A stretch of 64,000 nt of DNA from Methanobacteriota archaeon (GTDB lineage Archaea; Halobacteriota; Methanomicrobia; Methanomicrobiales; Methanomicrobiaceae): contig JAENZA010000004.1 in assembly GCA_016841485.1 (NCBI GenBank), positions 1 to 64,000 of the forward strand, read 5' to 3'. Of this stretch, positions 33,900 to 42,938 are shown in pieces. The notes beneath the pieces are model-generated. The model searched no databases and was not told the origin of the DNA. It saw nothing but the letters and a program-made list of their open reading frames with translations. The stretch's first letter is position 1. The number at the start of each line of letters is the position of its first letter. The position numbers and the translations under genes were made by a program.

Positions 33900-35795
33900 T
33901 TACTCCTCAAGCGTGGTAATATCTCCCGGATCAACACCCATTTCTTTGGCTTTCAGGACTCTGCGCATGATTTTACCGCTTCTTGTTTTTGGCAGGCTGT
34001 CAACATATTCGATTTCGGAGGGCACGGCAATCGGACCAAGGGTCTGGCGGACATGATACTTCAGGTCATGTTCGAGTTTGGGCGTCTGAACAGTGCCTTC
34101 GATGAGAATCACAAATGCCTTGACAATATTTCCTTTGACTGCGTCCGGTTTTCCAATCGCAGCAGCTTCGGCAACGGCGTGATGCGAGACAAGAGCGCTT
34201 TCCACCTCTGCCGTTCCAATATTATGGCCCGATACGATGATCAGATCATCGGAACGACCCAGGATCATAATATACCCGTCATCGTCTTTTATGGCAAGAT
34301 CATTGGTGCTGTAGTACCGGTGTTCGGGGGATTCCCAGTAGGAACGGTATTTCTCTTCGTCTTCGTTTACAAACCGCATCATCGAAGGCCACGGTTCCGT
34401 TATCGCAAGATATCCTGTCTGGAAGGCGTCCACGGGCTTTCCTTTGCCGTCAACCACATCTGCAACGACACCGGGGATCGGTTTGCCGGCAAACCCCGGC
34501 TTCATTGGTTCACCGACGAGGGTGGTGATCATATGGCTTCCCGTTTCCGTCTGCCACCAGGTGTCGGTCAGCGGGCAGTTGGCCTTGCCGATAACGTTGT
34601 AGAACCATTCGAATGCCTCGGGATTGAGCGGTTCGCCAACCGATGCAAGAATTCTCAGCGAGCTCAGGTCGTATTTGTCCGGCCACTCCCTGCCGTATCG
34701 CATGAACATCCGTATGGCGGTCGGTGCGGTGTAAAAGACATTGATGCCGTATTCCTCGATCAGCTTCCACCAGATGCCGACATCCGGATAATCCGGGGTA
34801 TGTTCGGTCATGAAGATGGTGGCGCCAAGGAGAAGCGGCCCGTATATTGCATACGTGTGTCCGGTGATCCATCCTGGATCGGCGGTACACCAGTAGACGT
34901 CATTGTCCTTGACATTCAGCACGTATTTTGTCGTGTAATACGCGCCGACCATATATCCCCCGCAGGTGTGCACGATCCCCTTGGGAGCACCGGTGGTTCC
35001 CGACGTATAGAGGATAAAGAGGCGGTCCTCGGAATCCATCTCCTCCGGGGGGCACTGCTTCTCTGCAGCATGCATGATCTCATAGAAATCGACTTCGAAG
35101 TCGTCAAGAAGGCAGGTGGGGGGGTCCTGGTTTCTCAGGACGACTACCCGTTCGACACTGGGTGCATGAATGAGGGCTTCCTCGACGATGGGCTTGAGAG
35201 GTATGCTTTTTCCGCGACGCATCGAAGCATCGGCAGTGATGACGACCTTCGCCTTTGAACCCACTATCCGCTGGTTCAGGGCGCTTGCACCGTATCCGGC
35301 AAAAACAACCGTATGAACCGCTCCTATACGCGCACAGGCGAGCATTGCAATTACCTGTTCAGGGACCGTCGGCATGTATATACAGACAACATCGCCCTTG
35401 TTCACCCCGAGGTTTTTCAGGGCACTTCCAAACTGCATCACCGCACGATGGAGGTGGTCATAGGTGTAGATTTTCTTTAACCCGTTTTCCCCGTGCCAGA
35501 AGAGGGCGACCTTGTTTCGCCGGTTGTTTTTGAGATGACGTTCCAAGCAGTTGTAAGTGATATTCAGCCTGGCGTTTACAAACCACTTTGCATAGGGATA
35601 TTCCCATTCCTTTACCCTGTCCCATTGCCTGAACCAGAGAAGATCTGAAGCGATATCCCTCCAGAAACCGTCAGGATCTTTCAAAAAGTTTTGATAGGAA
35701 CTTTCATAGTCCTTGAATGGGGCATATTCCCGATATTCGGGAGGAGGCAAATAGACCGCCTGTTCGGCGCGAATCCCGGACTCCAAATTCTTCAT
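33900..35795 (-). CDS. acs: Acetyl-CoA synthetase, AMP-forming
   Basis: A 631-residue acyl-adenylate enzyme activating acetate with ATP and CoA. Motifs: LFILYTSGTTGAPKGIVHTCGGY (P-loop-like A3), YWCTADPGWITGHTYAIYGPL, DTWWQTETGSH, YYSTNDLAIKDDDGYIMILGRSDD and the C-terminal SLPKTRSGKIMRR with the acetylation-type lysine. Full length. It gives the cell acetate assimilation for biosynthesis. It is divergent from an ADP-forming acyl-CoA synthetase across a 210-base spacer and is followed by tbp. Confidence 0.96.
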   Translation of the reverse strand: MKNLESGIRAEQAVYLPPPEYREYAPFKDYESSYQNFLKDPDGFWRDIASDLLWFRQWDRVKEWEYPYAKWFVNARLNITYNCLERHLKNNRRNKVALFWHGENGLKKIYTYDHLHRAVMQFGSALKNLGVNKGDVVCIYMPTVPEQVIAMLACARIGAVHTVVFAGYGASALNQRIVGSKAKVVITADASMRRGKSIPLKPIVEEALIHAPSVERVVVLRNQDPPTCLLDDFEVDFYEIMHAAEKQCPPEEMDSEDRLFILYTSGTTGAPKGIVHTCGGYMVGAYYTTKYVLNVKDNDVYWCTADPGWITGHTYAIYGPLLLGATIFMTEHTPDYPDVGIWWKLIEEYGINVFYTAPTAIRMFMRYGREWPDKYDLSSLRILASVGEPLNPEAFEWFYNVIGKANCPLTDTWWQTETGSHMITTLVGEPMKPGFAGKPIPGVVADVVDGKGKPVDAFQTGYLAITEPWPSMMRFVNEDEEKYRSYWESPEHRYYSTNDLAIKDDDGYIMILGRSDDLIIVSGHNIGTAEVESALVSHHAVAEAAAIGKPDAVKGNIVKAFVILIEGTVQTPKLEHDLKYHVRQTLGPIAVPSEIEYVDSLPKTRSGKIMRRVLKAKEMGVDPGDITTLEE

Positions 35796-35928
35796 GATAT
35801 GTGTTCTCCGATAAAGATCATCTGCTCTCGTATACGTTATGATTTGTGGTAAAAAGGAAAGTATTCTACATGATTAACAATTACAAAATTATATGTAGAT
35901 GACAGTTCAATATTTTGTCATGTTAGGG

Positions 35929-35948
35929 TGACGAAGGTGACTTCGTCA
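35929..35948 (+). promoter_or_regulatory. Stable hairpin in the leader of the ADP-forming synthetase gene
   Basis: TGACGAAG-GTGA-CTTCGTCA forms a perfect 8-bp stem capped by a GNRA-type tetraloop. A second weaker hairpin (AAGGC/GCCTT, about 35957-35976) follows before the ribosome binding site GAGAGGAG. A TATA-like ATTATATG near 35889 would place both inside the mRNA leader of the gene at 36006. Role unknown. Confidence 0.5.
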
Positions 35949-36005
35949 TTTGTTGAAAGGCTTTATGAAAGGCCTTGTTAATCACTCGTATGAGAGGAGA
36001 AACAC

Positions 36006-38072
36006 ATGAAAGAATGGATGTTAAGTGAAGCAGAAGGATATGAGATTCTTGCGAAATATGATATTCCTGTTCCTAAGTTCAAGATCGTAAATAGCGCAGA
36101 AGAAGCGGGCGATGTTGCAGAGGGCATTGGATTTCCGGTGGTAATGAAGATCGTCTCGCCCCAGATTGTGCATAAAAGTGACGCCGGCGGTGTGGTCACC
36201 AGTATCGGGACAAAGGAAGTGGCACAGGCGGCATTCAACCGGATCGTCAGCAGTGCAAAGGAATACAATCCGGATGCAAAGATCGATGGAGTGATCATTG
36301 AAGAGCAGGCCGGACCGGGGCTTGAACTGATCATCGGCGGCAAAACCGACCCGTCATTCGGCAAGGTCATTACCTTCGGTATCGGCGGAACCCTCGTCGA
36401 ACTTCTCAAGGATGTGACCCTTCGTATTCTTCCGGTAACCGAAGATGACGCCCGTGAAATGGTCCGTGAGATCAAATCCTATCCTCTCATCTCCGGATAC
36501 CGGGGTTCCAAGCCGAAAGATGAGGAGACCCTCGTCCAGGCGATCATCAATGTCTGCAGGTTCTTCGAAGAGAATGAGAAGGTGAAGGAATTCGATATCA
36601 ACCCCCTCCGGTTGTACGAATCCGGCGCGTGTGCCGTTGACTCCCGCATCATCATGACCGATGAGAAGAAGAAGGTCAAAAAGGTTACACGTCCGGATAT
36701 TCCTCTTGAATACTTCAATCCACGGTCGGTAGCCGTCATCGGAGCCTCCGATGAACCGACCAAGATGGGATATGCCGTGATGCACAATCTTCTCCATTTC
36801 CCCGGCCAGCTGTACCCTGTCAACAATAAGCGTGATACCATTCAGGGACTGAAGGCATACGCCTCAATCAAGGATATAGAAGCTCCTGTTGATATGGCGG
36901 TCATCACCGTGCCCGCAATGCATGTGCCGAAAGTGGTGGAGGAATGCGGTGAAAAAGGTGTGTCCATTGTAGTCGTCATCACCGCCGGGTTCAAGGAGAT
37001 GGGCGAGAACGGGAAAGCGCTTGAAGAGCGTATCGTTGCGATCGCCAGCAAATACGGCACCCGCATTGTCGGTCCCAACTGTCTCGGCCTCATCGTTCCG
37101 CCCCGTGGTCTTGATACGACCTATGTGCACCAGTCTCCCAAGGCAGGCAATATTGCCTTCTTGTCCCAGAGTGGTGCAATTGTCAACACCGTCGTCGACT
37201 GGAGTCTTGCCGAAGACATCGGATTTTCTGCGGTGGTCTCCGTCGGCAACCAGTCCGACCTGAACTTCTTTGATTATCTGCGCTGGGTTGAACGTGACCC
37301 GAATACCTCGGCGATCATCATGTACATCGAGGAGATAAACGACGGACAGGCCTTCATGGATGTCGTCAGTGAAGTGACCCGGACAAAGCCGGTCATTGCC
37401 ATCAAGTCGGGATCCTCCGAACGCGGTTCCAAGGCCGCAGCCTCCCACACGGGTTCGCTCTCCGGTTCGTATGATGTCTACATGGAAGCCTTCCGCCGCT
37501 CCGGTGTTCTCTCCGTCCACACCCTGACTGGTGCATTCCTCGCTGCGGAGATGTTGTCCCACCGCAAGAGGTATCCGGTTGGCACCCGTGCAGTTGTCGT
37601 CACCAATGCCGGTGGATTTGCCGTTCTTTCATCTGACTACGCCGAACGCTATGGTATTGATCTGATTACCCTGCCCCAGGAGGTCGTGGATGAACTGGAT
37701 GCGTTCCTGCCGGAATTCTGGAACAAAGGAAACCCGGTCGATCTTCTTGGCGATGCTTCCGAGCGCAGGTTTGAACAGACCTTCGAGGTGCTTGCCAAAC
37801 ATGATGATCTCTGGGACATGTGCTTTGTCGTCGGGTTCCCGAACAATATTCTTAATTCGGAACAGATGGCAAACCAGATTCTCAAGCTCTCGGACAGCAC
37901 TGAAAAACGTGTTATCTGTTCGCTCCTCGGCGGCGATTCCATGAACCGCGGCCGCAAGATCCTTCGCCAGCATTCCATCCCGAGCTTTGAGGAACTGGAC
38001 TTCACCTTCCGTGTGATGGGCCGTGTTCTCTGGCAGCAGTTCAGGGTGCGGGCACCGGGACTGTTCAACTAA
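36006..38072 (+). CDS. Acetate/acyl-CoA synthetase, ADP-forming, fused beta-alpha subunits
   Basis: A 688-residue fusion. An ATP-grasp (beta) domain occupies residues 1-225 (FPVVMKIVSPQIVHKSDAGGV; EFDINPLRLYE). The CoA-binding and succinyl-CoA-ligase-like alpha part follows from about 238 (YFNPRSVAVIGASDEPTKMGYAVMHNL; VGPNCLGLI; AFLSQSGAIVNTVVDW). A catalytic-type histidine lies in AASHTGSLSGSYD. The order is beta then alpha, the reverse of many fused archaeal and protist enzymes. It interconverts acyl-CoA plus ADP and acid plus ATP; acetate is a guess from its divergent acs neighbour. GAGAGGAG precedes the ATG. Confidence 0.92.
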   Translation: MKEWMLSEAEGYEILAKYDIPVPKFKIVNSAEEAGDVAEGIGFPVVMKIVSPQIVHKSDAGGVVTSIGTKEVAQAAFNRIVSSAKEYNPDAKIDGVIIEEQAGPGLELIIGGKTDPSFGKVITFGIGGTLVELLKDVTLRILPVTEDDAREMVREIKSYPLISGYRGSKPKDEETLVQAIINVCRFFEENEKVKEFDINPLRLYESGACAVDSRIIMTDEKKKVKKVTRPDIPLEYFNPRSVAVIGASDEPTKMGYAVMHNLLHFPGQLYPVNNKRDTIQGLKAYASIKDIEAPVDMAVITVPAMHVPKVVEECGEKGVSIVVVITAGFKEMGENGKALEERIVAIASKYGTRIVGPNCLGLIVPPRGLDTTYVHQSPKAGNIAFLSQSGAIVNTVVDWSLAEDIGFSAVVSVGNQSDLNFFDYLRWVERDPNTSAIIMYIEEINDGQAFMDVVSEVTRTKPVIAIKSGSSERGSKAAASHTGSLSGSYDVYMEAFRRSGVLSVHTLTGAFLAAEMLSHRKRYPVGTRAVVVTNAGGFAVLSSDYAERYGIDLITLPQEVVDELDAFLPEFWNKGNPVDLLGDASERRFEQTFEVLAKHDDLWDMCFVVGFPNNILNSEQMANQILKLSDSTEKRVICSLLGGDSMNRGRKILRQHSIPSFEELDFTFRVMGRVLWQQFRVRAPGLFN

Positions 38073-38144
38073 TCTATTTTTTTTGGATGCAGGGAGAACG
38101 GAGTGTCCCTCTTCGTATCAGAGGAAAAAAAGGATATGATATTG

Positions 38145-38462
38145 TTAGTCGTATTCACGCCAGGTATGCCGGCATTTGACACACCTGAAGAACCGGACTT
38201 CTGATTCATCGGCAGATCTCAGCTGCCTGAGCCACCATTCGGCAATGTCATGTCCGCACTCGGGGCATCGGACGGAGATGGTCGGAAGGATGGTCATCAG
38301 TTCGGCATCTTCTATGATCACTATCTCTTTCTCATCGCGTTTGACCGTTCGTTTGAGCCCTGGTTTGTCAGCGGTGGATTCGTCAACATACCCACATTTA
38401 CGACACTTAAGTTTTCCACCGACGGGAACAAGCATTCCCTGGCATACTGGACAAAACATCAT
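38145..38462 (-). CDS. tfs: Transcription factor S (TFS, RNA cleavage factor)
   Basis: A 105-residue two-zinc-ribbon protein related to TFIIS and Rpb9. N-terminal ribbon: MMFCPVCQGMLVPVGGKLKCRKCGY. C-terminal ribbon: VRCPECGHDIAEWWLRQLRSADESEVRFFRCVKCRHTW, carrying the acidic DE pair that stimulates RNA cleavage by stalled polymerase. The intact SADE loop suggests an active cleavage factor. A second ATG one codon later is possible. Confidence 0.94.
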   Translation of the reverse strand: MMFCPVCQGMLVPVGGKLKCRKCGYVDESTADKPGLKRTVKRDEKEIVIIEDAELMTILPTISVRCPECGHDIAEWWLRQLRSADESEVRFFRCVKCRHTWREYD

Positions 38463-38563
38463 TGGTAACAGATTTGCGGTGACGTATGATTAAGATATGG
38501 AAGATACTCTTCCGGCAATGTACCATCTCAAAAACACTTTTCACCTGACACGGTCAATCGGTT

Positions 38564-39388
38564 ATGATGCAGGAAATTTTCGTGCTGATCTCTTTCATTG
38601 CATTCCTCGCTTTCCTTATTCCGACCAGATACAGTAAATACTGTGCAGTGGTCGGATGGATAAGTGTAGTCCTGATTCTCTTTGCGAAATTTCCTGAATA
38701 TATTATTGCAAATAATTTTATGTATCCGATTGCAGCCTTTATGGGGATACCCTTCCTGATTATTCTTATTCCCAAACTCCTGGAGGAGAATGAACAGGGA
38801 TTTACCCTGAGCAGGATGGCGGCAATCGCGTATCTGATATTTGCTCCCTTTGCCTTCATCCCCGCCGCAGCGGACTGGCTTATTGCGATTAATGTCGGCC
38901 AGCTTGAATGGGTATTTCATGCACTCGGTTTTTCGTATGAGCTGGTAGACTGGAATATGTTCCTTGCGGATATCTACCGGGTTGAGATCATCCTTGCCTG
39001 TACGGGTATCCAGGGGATTGCGATTATGCTCGGTGTGGCATGGGCAGTCCCTTCGACCCTGATGCAGAAGGTGCTCTCATTTTTCGCGGTCGCACCGGTC
39101 ATCTATATTCTCAATACCATCAGAAACAGCTTCGTCATCATGGCATACGGAGGACAGTGGTTCCCCTATTTCCCGGAGATTGCGTCAAATGGGCATATCG
39201 GATATGAAAGTTTCTTCTGGGCGCATAATTTCTTTGCAGAGATAGGCGCCCTCTTTGTCTTCATCGCAATCGCCTGGCTGCTCTACCGCATAAATCCAAA
39301 ACTGGGAGAGGTGATGGTGGATGTTATTGAACTCTTTATAAAGGAGATCAGGGGATGGTTCGGTAAAGATAAAGGATTCTCTGGATAG
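38564..39388 (+). CDS. artA: Archaeosortase A
   Basis: A 274-residue polytopic membrane protease/transpeptidase that recognises PGF-CTERM tails on exported proteins and couples them to membrane lipid. About eight hydrophobic segments. The catalytic Cys is Cys146 in EIILACTGIQG; the conserved Arg is Arg187 in LNTIRNSF; a further conserved polar residue lies in FFWAHNFFAEIG (His221). No PGF-CTERM substrate is encoded in this window. It overlaps the adjacent phosphatidyltransferase gene tail to tail by 41 bases; lipid synthases are often neighbours of artA. Confidence 0.9.
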   Translation: MMQEIFVLISFIAFLAFLIPTRYSKYCAVVGWISVVLILFAKFPEYIIANNFMYPIAAFMGIPFLIILIPKLLEENEQGFTLSRMAAIAYLIFAPFAFIPAAADWLIAINVGQLEWVFHALGFSYELVDWNMFLADIYRVEIILACTGIQGIAIMLGVAWAVPSTLMQKVLSFFAVAPVIYILNTIRNSFVIMAYGGQWFPYFPEIASNGHIGYESFFWAHNFFAEIGALFVFIAIAWLLYRINPKLGEVMVDVIELFIKEIRGWFGKDKGFSG

Positions 39389-39992
39389 CCGAGAGATTTG
39401 TGCAGACAGCAACAACAATAACCGATACCCATATCAGACCGGTCAGACCTCCCAGAATCAGAACAATCATGGTTTCCGGTCTGCCGAAAAAGCCGATCCC
39501 TTCGAGGGGATCGGAAATTTTTCCATCTCTTCTCTCATCATACCCAATTTCTGCATACACGACAGGTTTGATGAAGGTGTTCATCATCGAGCCGATGATG
39601 GCAATGGTTACGATGGCAAAATCGGCGTTGACTGCCCATTCGGAGGGGATGATGTCAAACCGGGAGAGGATGGGGATACCGGAGATGCCGATCCCGAGGA
39701 TGACGATGGTATCCACGTATTTATCGGCAATCCAGTCAAAGACGGCACCAAAATTCGTCTCCATTTTATTGATGCGGGCAACACCGCCGTCGACAAGGTC
39801 CAGCACCGCCGAAAGGATAAGCAGAGCACTTCCAAGAATAAAAATATGGTTTGCATACAGAGCAGCACAGCCAATACCGCATACGAGTGAGAGCACTGTC
39901 AGCTGATTCGGCGTTATGCCCGTTCTTGCAAAAAATTGAGCAATTGGCTCAATTTTTTTGAGAAATTTCGGCCTGAGTGCGGTAATATTCAT
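39348..39992 (-). CDS. CDP-alcohol phosphatidyltransferase family protein (archaetidylinositol-phosphate synthase type)
   Basis: A 214-residue membrane enzyme with the CDP-alcohol phosphotransferase motif as DLVDGGVARINKMETNFGAVFDWIADKYVD near residues 67-96. It transfers archaeol phosphate from CDP-archaeol to an alcohol. Similarity in layout to archaetidylinositol phosphate synthases is my best reading; a serine or glycerol acceptor is not excluded. Five to six membrane segments. It is convergent with artA, which anchors proteins to lipid, a suggestive pairing. Confidence 0.85.
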   Translation of the reverse strand: MNITALRPKFLKKIEPIAQFFARTGITPNQLTVLSLVCGIGCAALYANHIFILGSALLILSAVLDLVDGGVARINKMETNFGAVFDWIADKYVDTIVILGIGISGIPILSRFDIIPSEWAVNADFAIVTIAIIGSMMNTFIKPVVYAEIGYDERRDGKISDPLEGIGFFGRPETMIVLILGGLTGLIWVSVIVVAVCTNLSAIQRILYLYRTIP

Positions 39993-40173
39993 TCTCAGCT
40001 ATAGTGTACCCGGTGGAAGGTATAACTGTTGTTTATGTGGATCCCCTGAGATGGAGGGAGGATGGAGGGAGGACGGAGGTATGAGGAGGTGCACCGGATT
40101 TATCTCCGTTTTCTTTCGTTGCACTAAATAAAGTTTTAAGCCTCGAATAGCATAGTAACTCAATAGGATTTTT

Positions 40174-40866
40174 ATGTCTGGTTCGTTATCCAGGCCTCAT
40201 GTTCTGGTGATGTCGGAAATTACCGTTGACGGGAAGCTGACACTGAAACAGGGGGCATCTAGCAAGATACTTATGAAATATATGGACCCGAAGACGGAGC
40301 TTCTGCTTCACCGGACCCGGGCTGAATATGATGCGATAATGGTGGGAAGCACGACGATCAGAATTGACAATTCGATGCTGACGGTACGGCTCGTCGAGGG
40401 AGAAAGCCCCATCCGGGTGATCCCGAACAGCCGTGCGGACATTCCCCTTGATGCAAATGTGATGGGGGGTGATGCACCGACGATCATCGCGGTTGCAAGG
40501 ACGGCGTCTCCGGAGAATATCCTGAAGATGAAGGAGAAGGGGGTGGATGTGGTGGTTGCAGGAGAGAGTCATGTCGATTACCCGCTTCTCATGCACATTC
40601 TCAGGACGGAGTATGGTGTTGAAAAACTGATGGTCGAAGGCGGGCCGACCCTGAACTACTACATGCTCAAAAATGACCTGGTGGACGAAGTCAGGCTGAT
40701 TCATCTGCCGTTCATTGTCGGCGGCGCCGATACCCCATCGCTTGTCGGTGGGATGCATATCGACTCCGAAGATGAAATGTTCCGCCTCGTCCTGAAAAAG
40801 CATTATACCTGTGGAAGCAATCTGGTTACCGAGTACGACGTACTTACCCGCGGGTTGGATGTATGA
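40174..40866 (+). CDS. arfC: 2,5-diamino-6-(ribosylamino)-4(3H)-pyrimidinone 5'-phosphate reductase
   Basis: A 230-residue RibD-C/DHFR-fold reductase for the ribose reduction step of archaeal riboflavin and F420 precursor synthesis. Motifs: PHVLVMSEITVDGKLTL, AIMVGSTTIRIDNSMLTVR, and KLMVEGGPTLNYYML near residue 152. NADPH is the usual donor. Fused deaminase is absent, as in other archaea. It overlaps sppA by four bases (ATGA). Confidence 0.92.
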   Translation: MSGSLSRPHVLVMSEITVDGKLTLKQGASSKILMKYMDPKTELLLHRTRAEYDAIMVGSTTIRIDNSMLTVRLVEGESPIRVIPNSRADIPLDANVMGGDAPTIIAVARTASPENILKMKEKGVDVVVAGESHVDYPLLMHILRTEYGVEKLMVEGGPTLNYYMLKNDLVDEVRLIHLPFIVGGADTPSLVGGMHIDSEDEMFRLVLKKHYTCGSNLVTEYDVLTRGLDV

Positions 40867-41651
40867 GGTGGCTTGAACAGGAATGCCTGAAAATTGAGCG
40901 GAAAAAACAACGGAAGGCATGCCGCAGGTATTTCATTCTTGGCATCCTTGCTGCCCTTCTGGTGTTCATCATTGTCGGGGTCTGGTACATCACCCTTGAG
41001 GAGACAAGCACCTCGGTCATCCGTGTTGAGGGAACCATCGTCGCCGGAGACGGCTTAGGGAATGGCTATGTGGGGAGTGAATATGTCGGCAGGCAGATTC
41101 GCAGTGCAGCCGATGATCCGCTTGTCCGGGCGGTTGTTCTGCGGGTGAACAGCCCCGGGGGTTCCCCTGCGGCGGCCCAGGAGATCATCACGGATATCGA
41201 ATATGCAAAAGGGAAAAAACCCGTGTTCGTCTCGATGGGAGATATCGCAACCTCGGCTGCCTATCATATCAGTGCCCATGCGGACCGGATCTATGCCAAT
41301 CCCGATACCATGACCGGAAGTATCGGAACAATATGGCTGGTCTATGACTATTCGCGGGCGCTTGATGAGGACGGGGTTGTAATAGAAGTGGTAAAATCCG
41401 GAGAAAAGAAGGATATTGCCTCGCCCTACCGGGCACTTACCGATGAAGAACGTGAATATCTGCAGGTGATCGTGGACGAGAGCTCGGAACTCTTCATCGA
41501 GGATGTTGTGGCCCAGCGGGGGATCGAACGTTCTGTCATAGACGATGCACGCCCCATACGTGGGGAAGAAGCCCTGCAGATCGGCCTTGTCGATGAGATC
41601 GGCAATCTGTTCGAAACCATCAGCGCGGCGGACAGATTTGCTTCTTCATAA
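40863..41651 (+). CDS. sppA: Signal peptide peptidase SppA (S49 family)
   Basis: A 262-residue membrane serine protease. One N-terminal membrane segment (YFILGILAALLVFIIVGVWYITL, residues 22-44) follows a basic cytoplasmic start. The protease domain has VLRVNSPGGSPAAAQEI, the nucleophile region SMGDIATSAAYHISAHADRIYANP and catalytic-type Lys in VVKSGEKKDIASPYR. It degrades signal-peptide remnants in the membrane. Short form, single S49 domain, so it would work as an oligomer. Translationally coupled to arfC. Confidence 0.93.
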   Translation: MRWLEQECLKIERKKQRKACRRYFILGILAALLVFIIVGVWYITLEETSTSVIRVEGTIVAGDGLGNGYVGSEYVGRQIRSAADDPLVRAVVLRVNSPGGSPAAAQEIITDIEYAKGKKPVFVSMGDIATSAAYHISAHADRIYANPDTMTGSIGTIWLVYDYSRALDEDGVVIEVVKSGEKKDIASPYRALTDEEREYLQVIVDESSELFIEDVVAQRGIERSVIDDARPIRGEEALQIGLVDEIGNLFETISAADRFASS

Positions 41652-41660
41652 CGCCATTTT

Positions 41661-42938
41661 TCAGACCATTTTTTCAGGGCTTGCCTTCATGTATTCACGG
41701 CATATGGTCGTTGCATACTGGCCGGGGCCAAGACGAAAGGACAGGGACACGTCATTGTCATCCGGCGTCTGCCATGTGATCTCCGGGTCGAGCGATATGA
41801 TACGTGATGCACCGGAAAACCGGGTCTCGACAAATCTGGCCGCCCTGCCGAATGATGCCGGGGTGATGGCGTCTTCTTCGAGCAGGCCGCTGAGATACTC
41901 GTCGATATACCCGTTCCTGTGACTCTCCTCGGTACCGGGCATATGAATAGCTATGGTTGCCCGTCCGCGTTTGATATGCATGGATGCGGCGGTCTTCGTC
42001 CGTGTATCGATGAGATCCTCTTTGCCGCCTGCAAAGATGATACGGTCGCCGCTCACCGGTTCATGCAGGGAAATTCCTGATTCGATCCTGAACGAAAGGG
42101 CCTTGTTAAACAGCCATGACTGGTAGGCGGAAACAAACATCGAGAGGAGTTTAGGGGGCATCTTTTTCAATGCCCCCTGGTAGTCGCCGGGACGCTCCAC
42201 GAGATGATGAAGGAGGGTCCGCTCAAAACTGAGAGGAACCGGCATTGCCCGGAGGGTTTCGGCAGCACTGCCGGTCTGTGCATATATTCGTCGTGCTGCT
42301 GCGGCATCCGGGGATTCGCCTTCGTATTCAAGGGCGATATATGCTTCAACGGCTCCCTGATAATCGTCCTGCAGGATATGTCTCCCGACCACGTGGGTCA
42401 CCGGCCGCTGGACACCGAATCGCTGAAGACCGAAGTAGTTGGGAACCCCTGCTCCCAGCTCGTCCGTCGTTGTTTCGACCTTTTTTCGAAGTTCGTCTCC
42501 GGCAGGTTCGGTGTCACGTATGGTAATTGCGAATGCGTTTCCTTCCAGATCACCAAGTGAAAGCTGTCGTGATGACTGGCCCAGGTAGTCAAGCCGGATG
42601 TCCTTGAGATGGACGGTCGCAAGATCCTCTTCGCTTATGTCATAGATGGCAATAAGCTGGTCGGTGACGGCGTTTCTGTCCTTTGTTCCGGCCCAGGATA
42701 TTCTGCGATGACTGATACCGAGTGATTTTGCGATTTCCTTTACCGCCCGCTGATGCTCCCATTTACGCTTGGTCAGGCGACAGATCAGATATTTGCCATT
42801 CTCCGGAAAGGCGGCCGGGAGTTCATGGACGATAAAATCCTCCGGGAGAGTCCTGAGTTTCCCGCCGATTCCCGGGGTGTCCGTTCCGTAATATTCCATT
42901 CCCAGTTCCTGTTCAAGGAGATAGGAGGACGATTTCAT
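41661..42938 (-). CDS. truD: tRNA pseudouridine synthase D
   Basis: A 425-residue TruD making pseudouridine 13 in tRNAs. Catalytic Asp lies in RRISWAGTKDRNAVTDQLIAI; family motifs NYFGLQRFGVQRPVTHVVGRHIL and the late SAYQSWLFNKALSFRI are present. I start at MKSSSYLLEQELG (42938), which overlaps the pth2 stop as ATGA; the tracked ORF extends 72 codons further into pth2 in the wrong frame. Confidence 0.94.
   Translation of the reverse strand: MKSSSYLLEQELGMEYYGTDTPGIGGKLRTLPEDFIVHELPAAFPENGKYLICRLTKRKWEHQRAVKEIAKSLGISHRRISWAGTKDRNAVTDQLIAIYDISEEDLATVHLKDIRLDYLGQSSRQLSLGDLEGNAFAITIRDTEPAGDELRKKVETTTDELGAGVPNYFGLQRFGVQRPVTHVVGRHILQDDYQGAVEAYIALEYEGESPDAAAARRIYAQTGSAAETLRAMPVPLSFERTLLHHLVERPGDYQGALKKMPPKLLSMFVSAYQSWLFNKALSFRIESGISLHEPVSGDRIIFAGGKEDLIDTRTKTAASMHIKRGRATIAIHMPGTEESHRNGYIDEYLSGLLEEDAITPASFGRAARFVETRFSGASRIISLDPEITWQTPDDNDVSLSFRLGPGQYATTICREYMKASPEKMV

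Noticed and set aside
34053-35258. 401-codon plus-strand ORF
   Set aside because: Antisense to acs; acs has all adenylate-forming motifs and the reverse frame has none.
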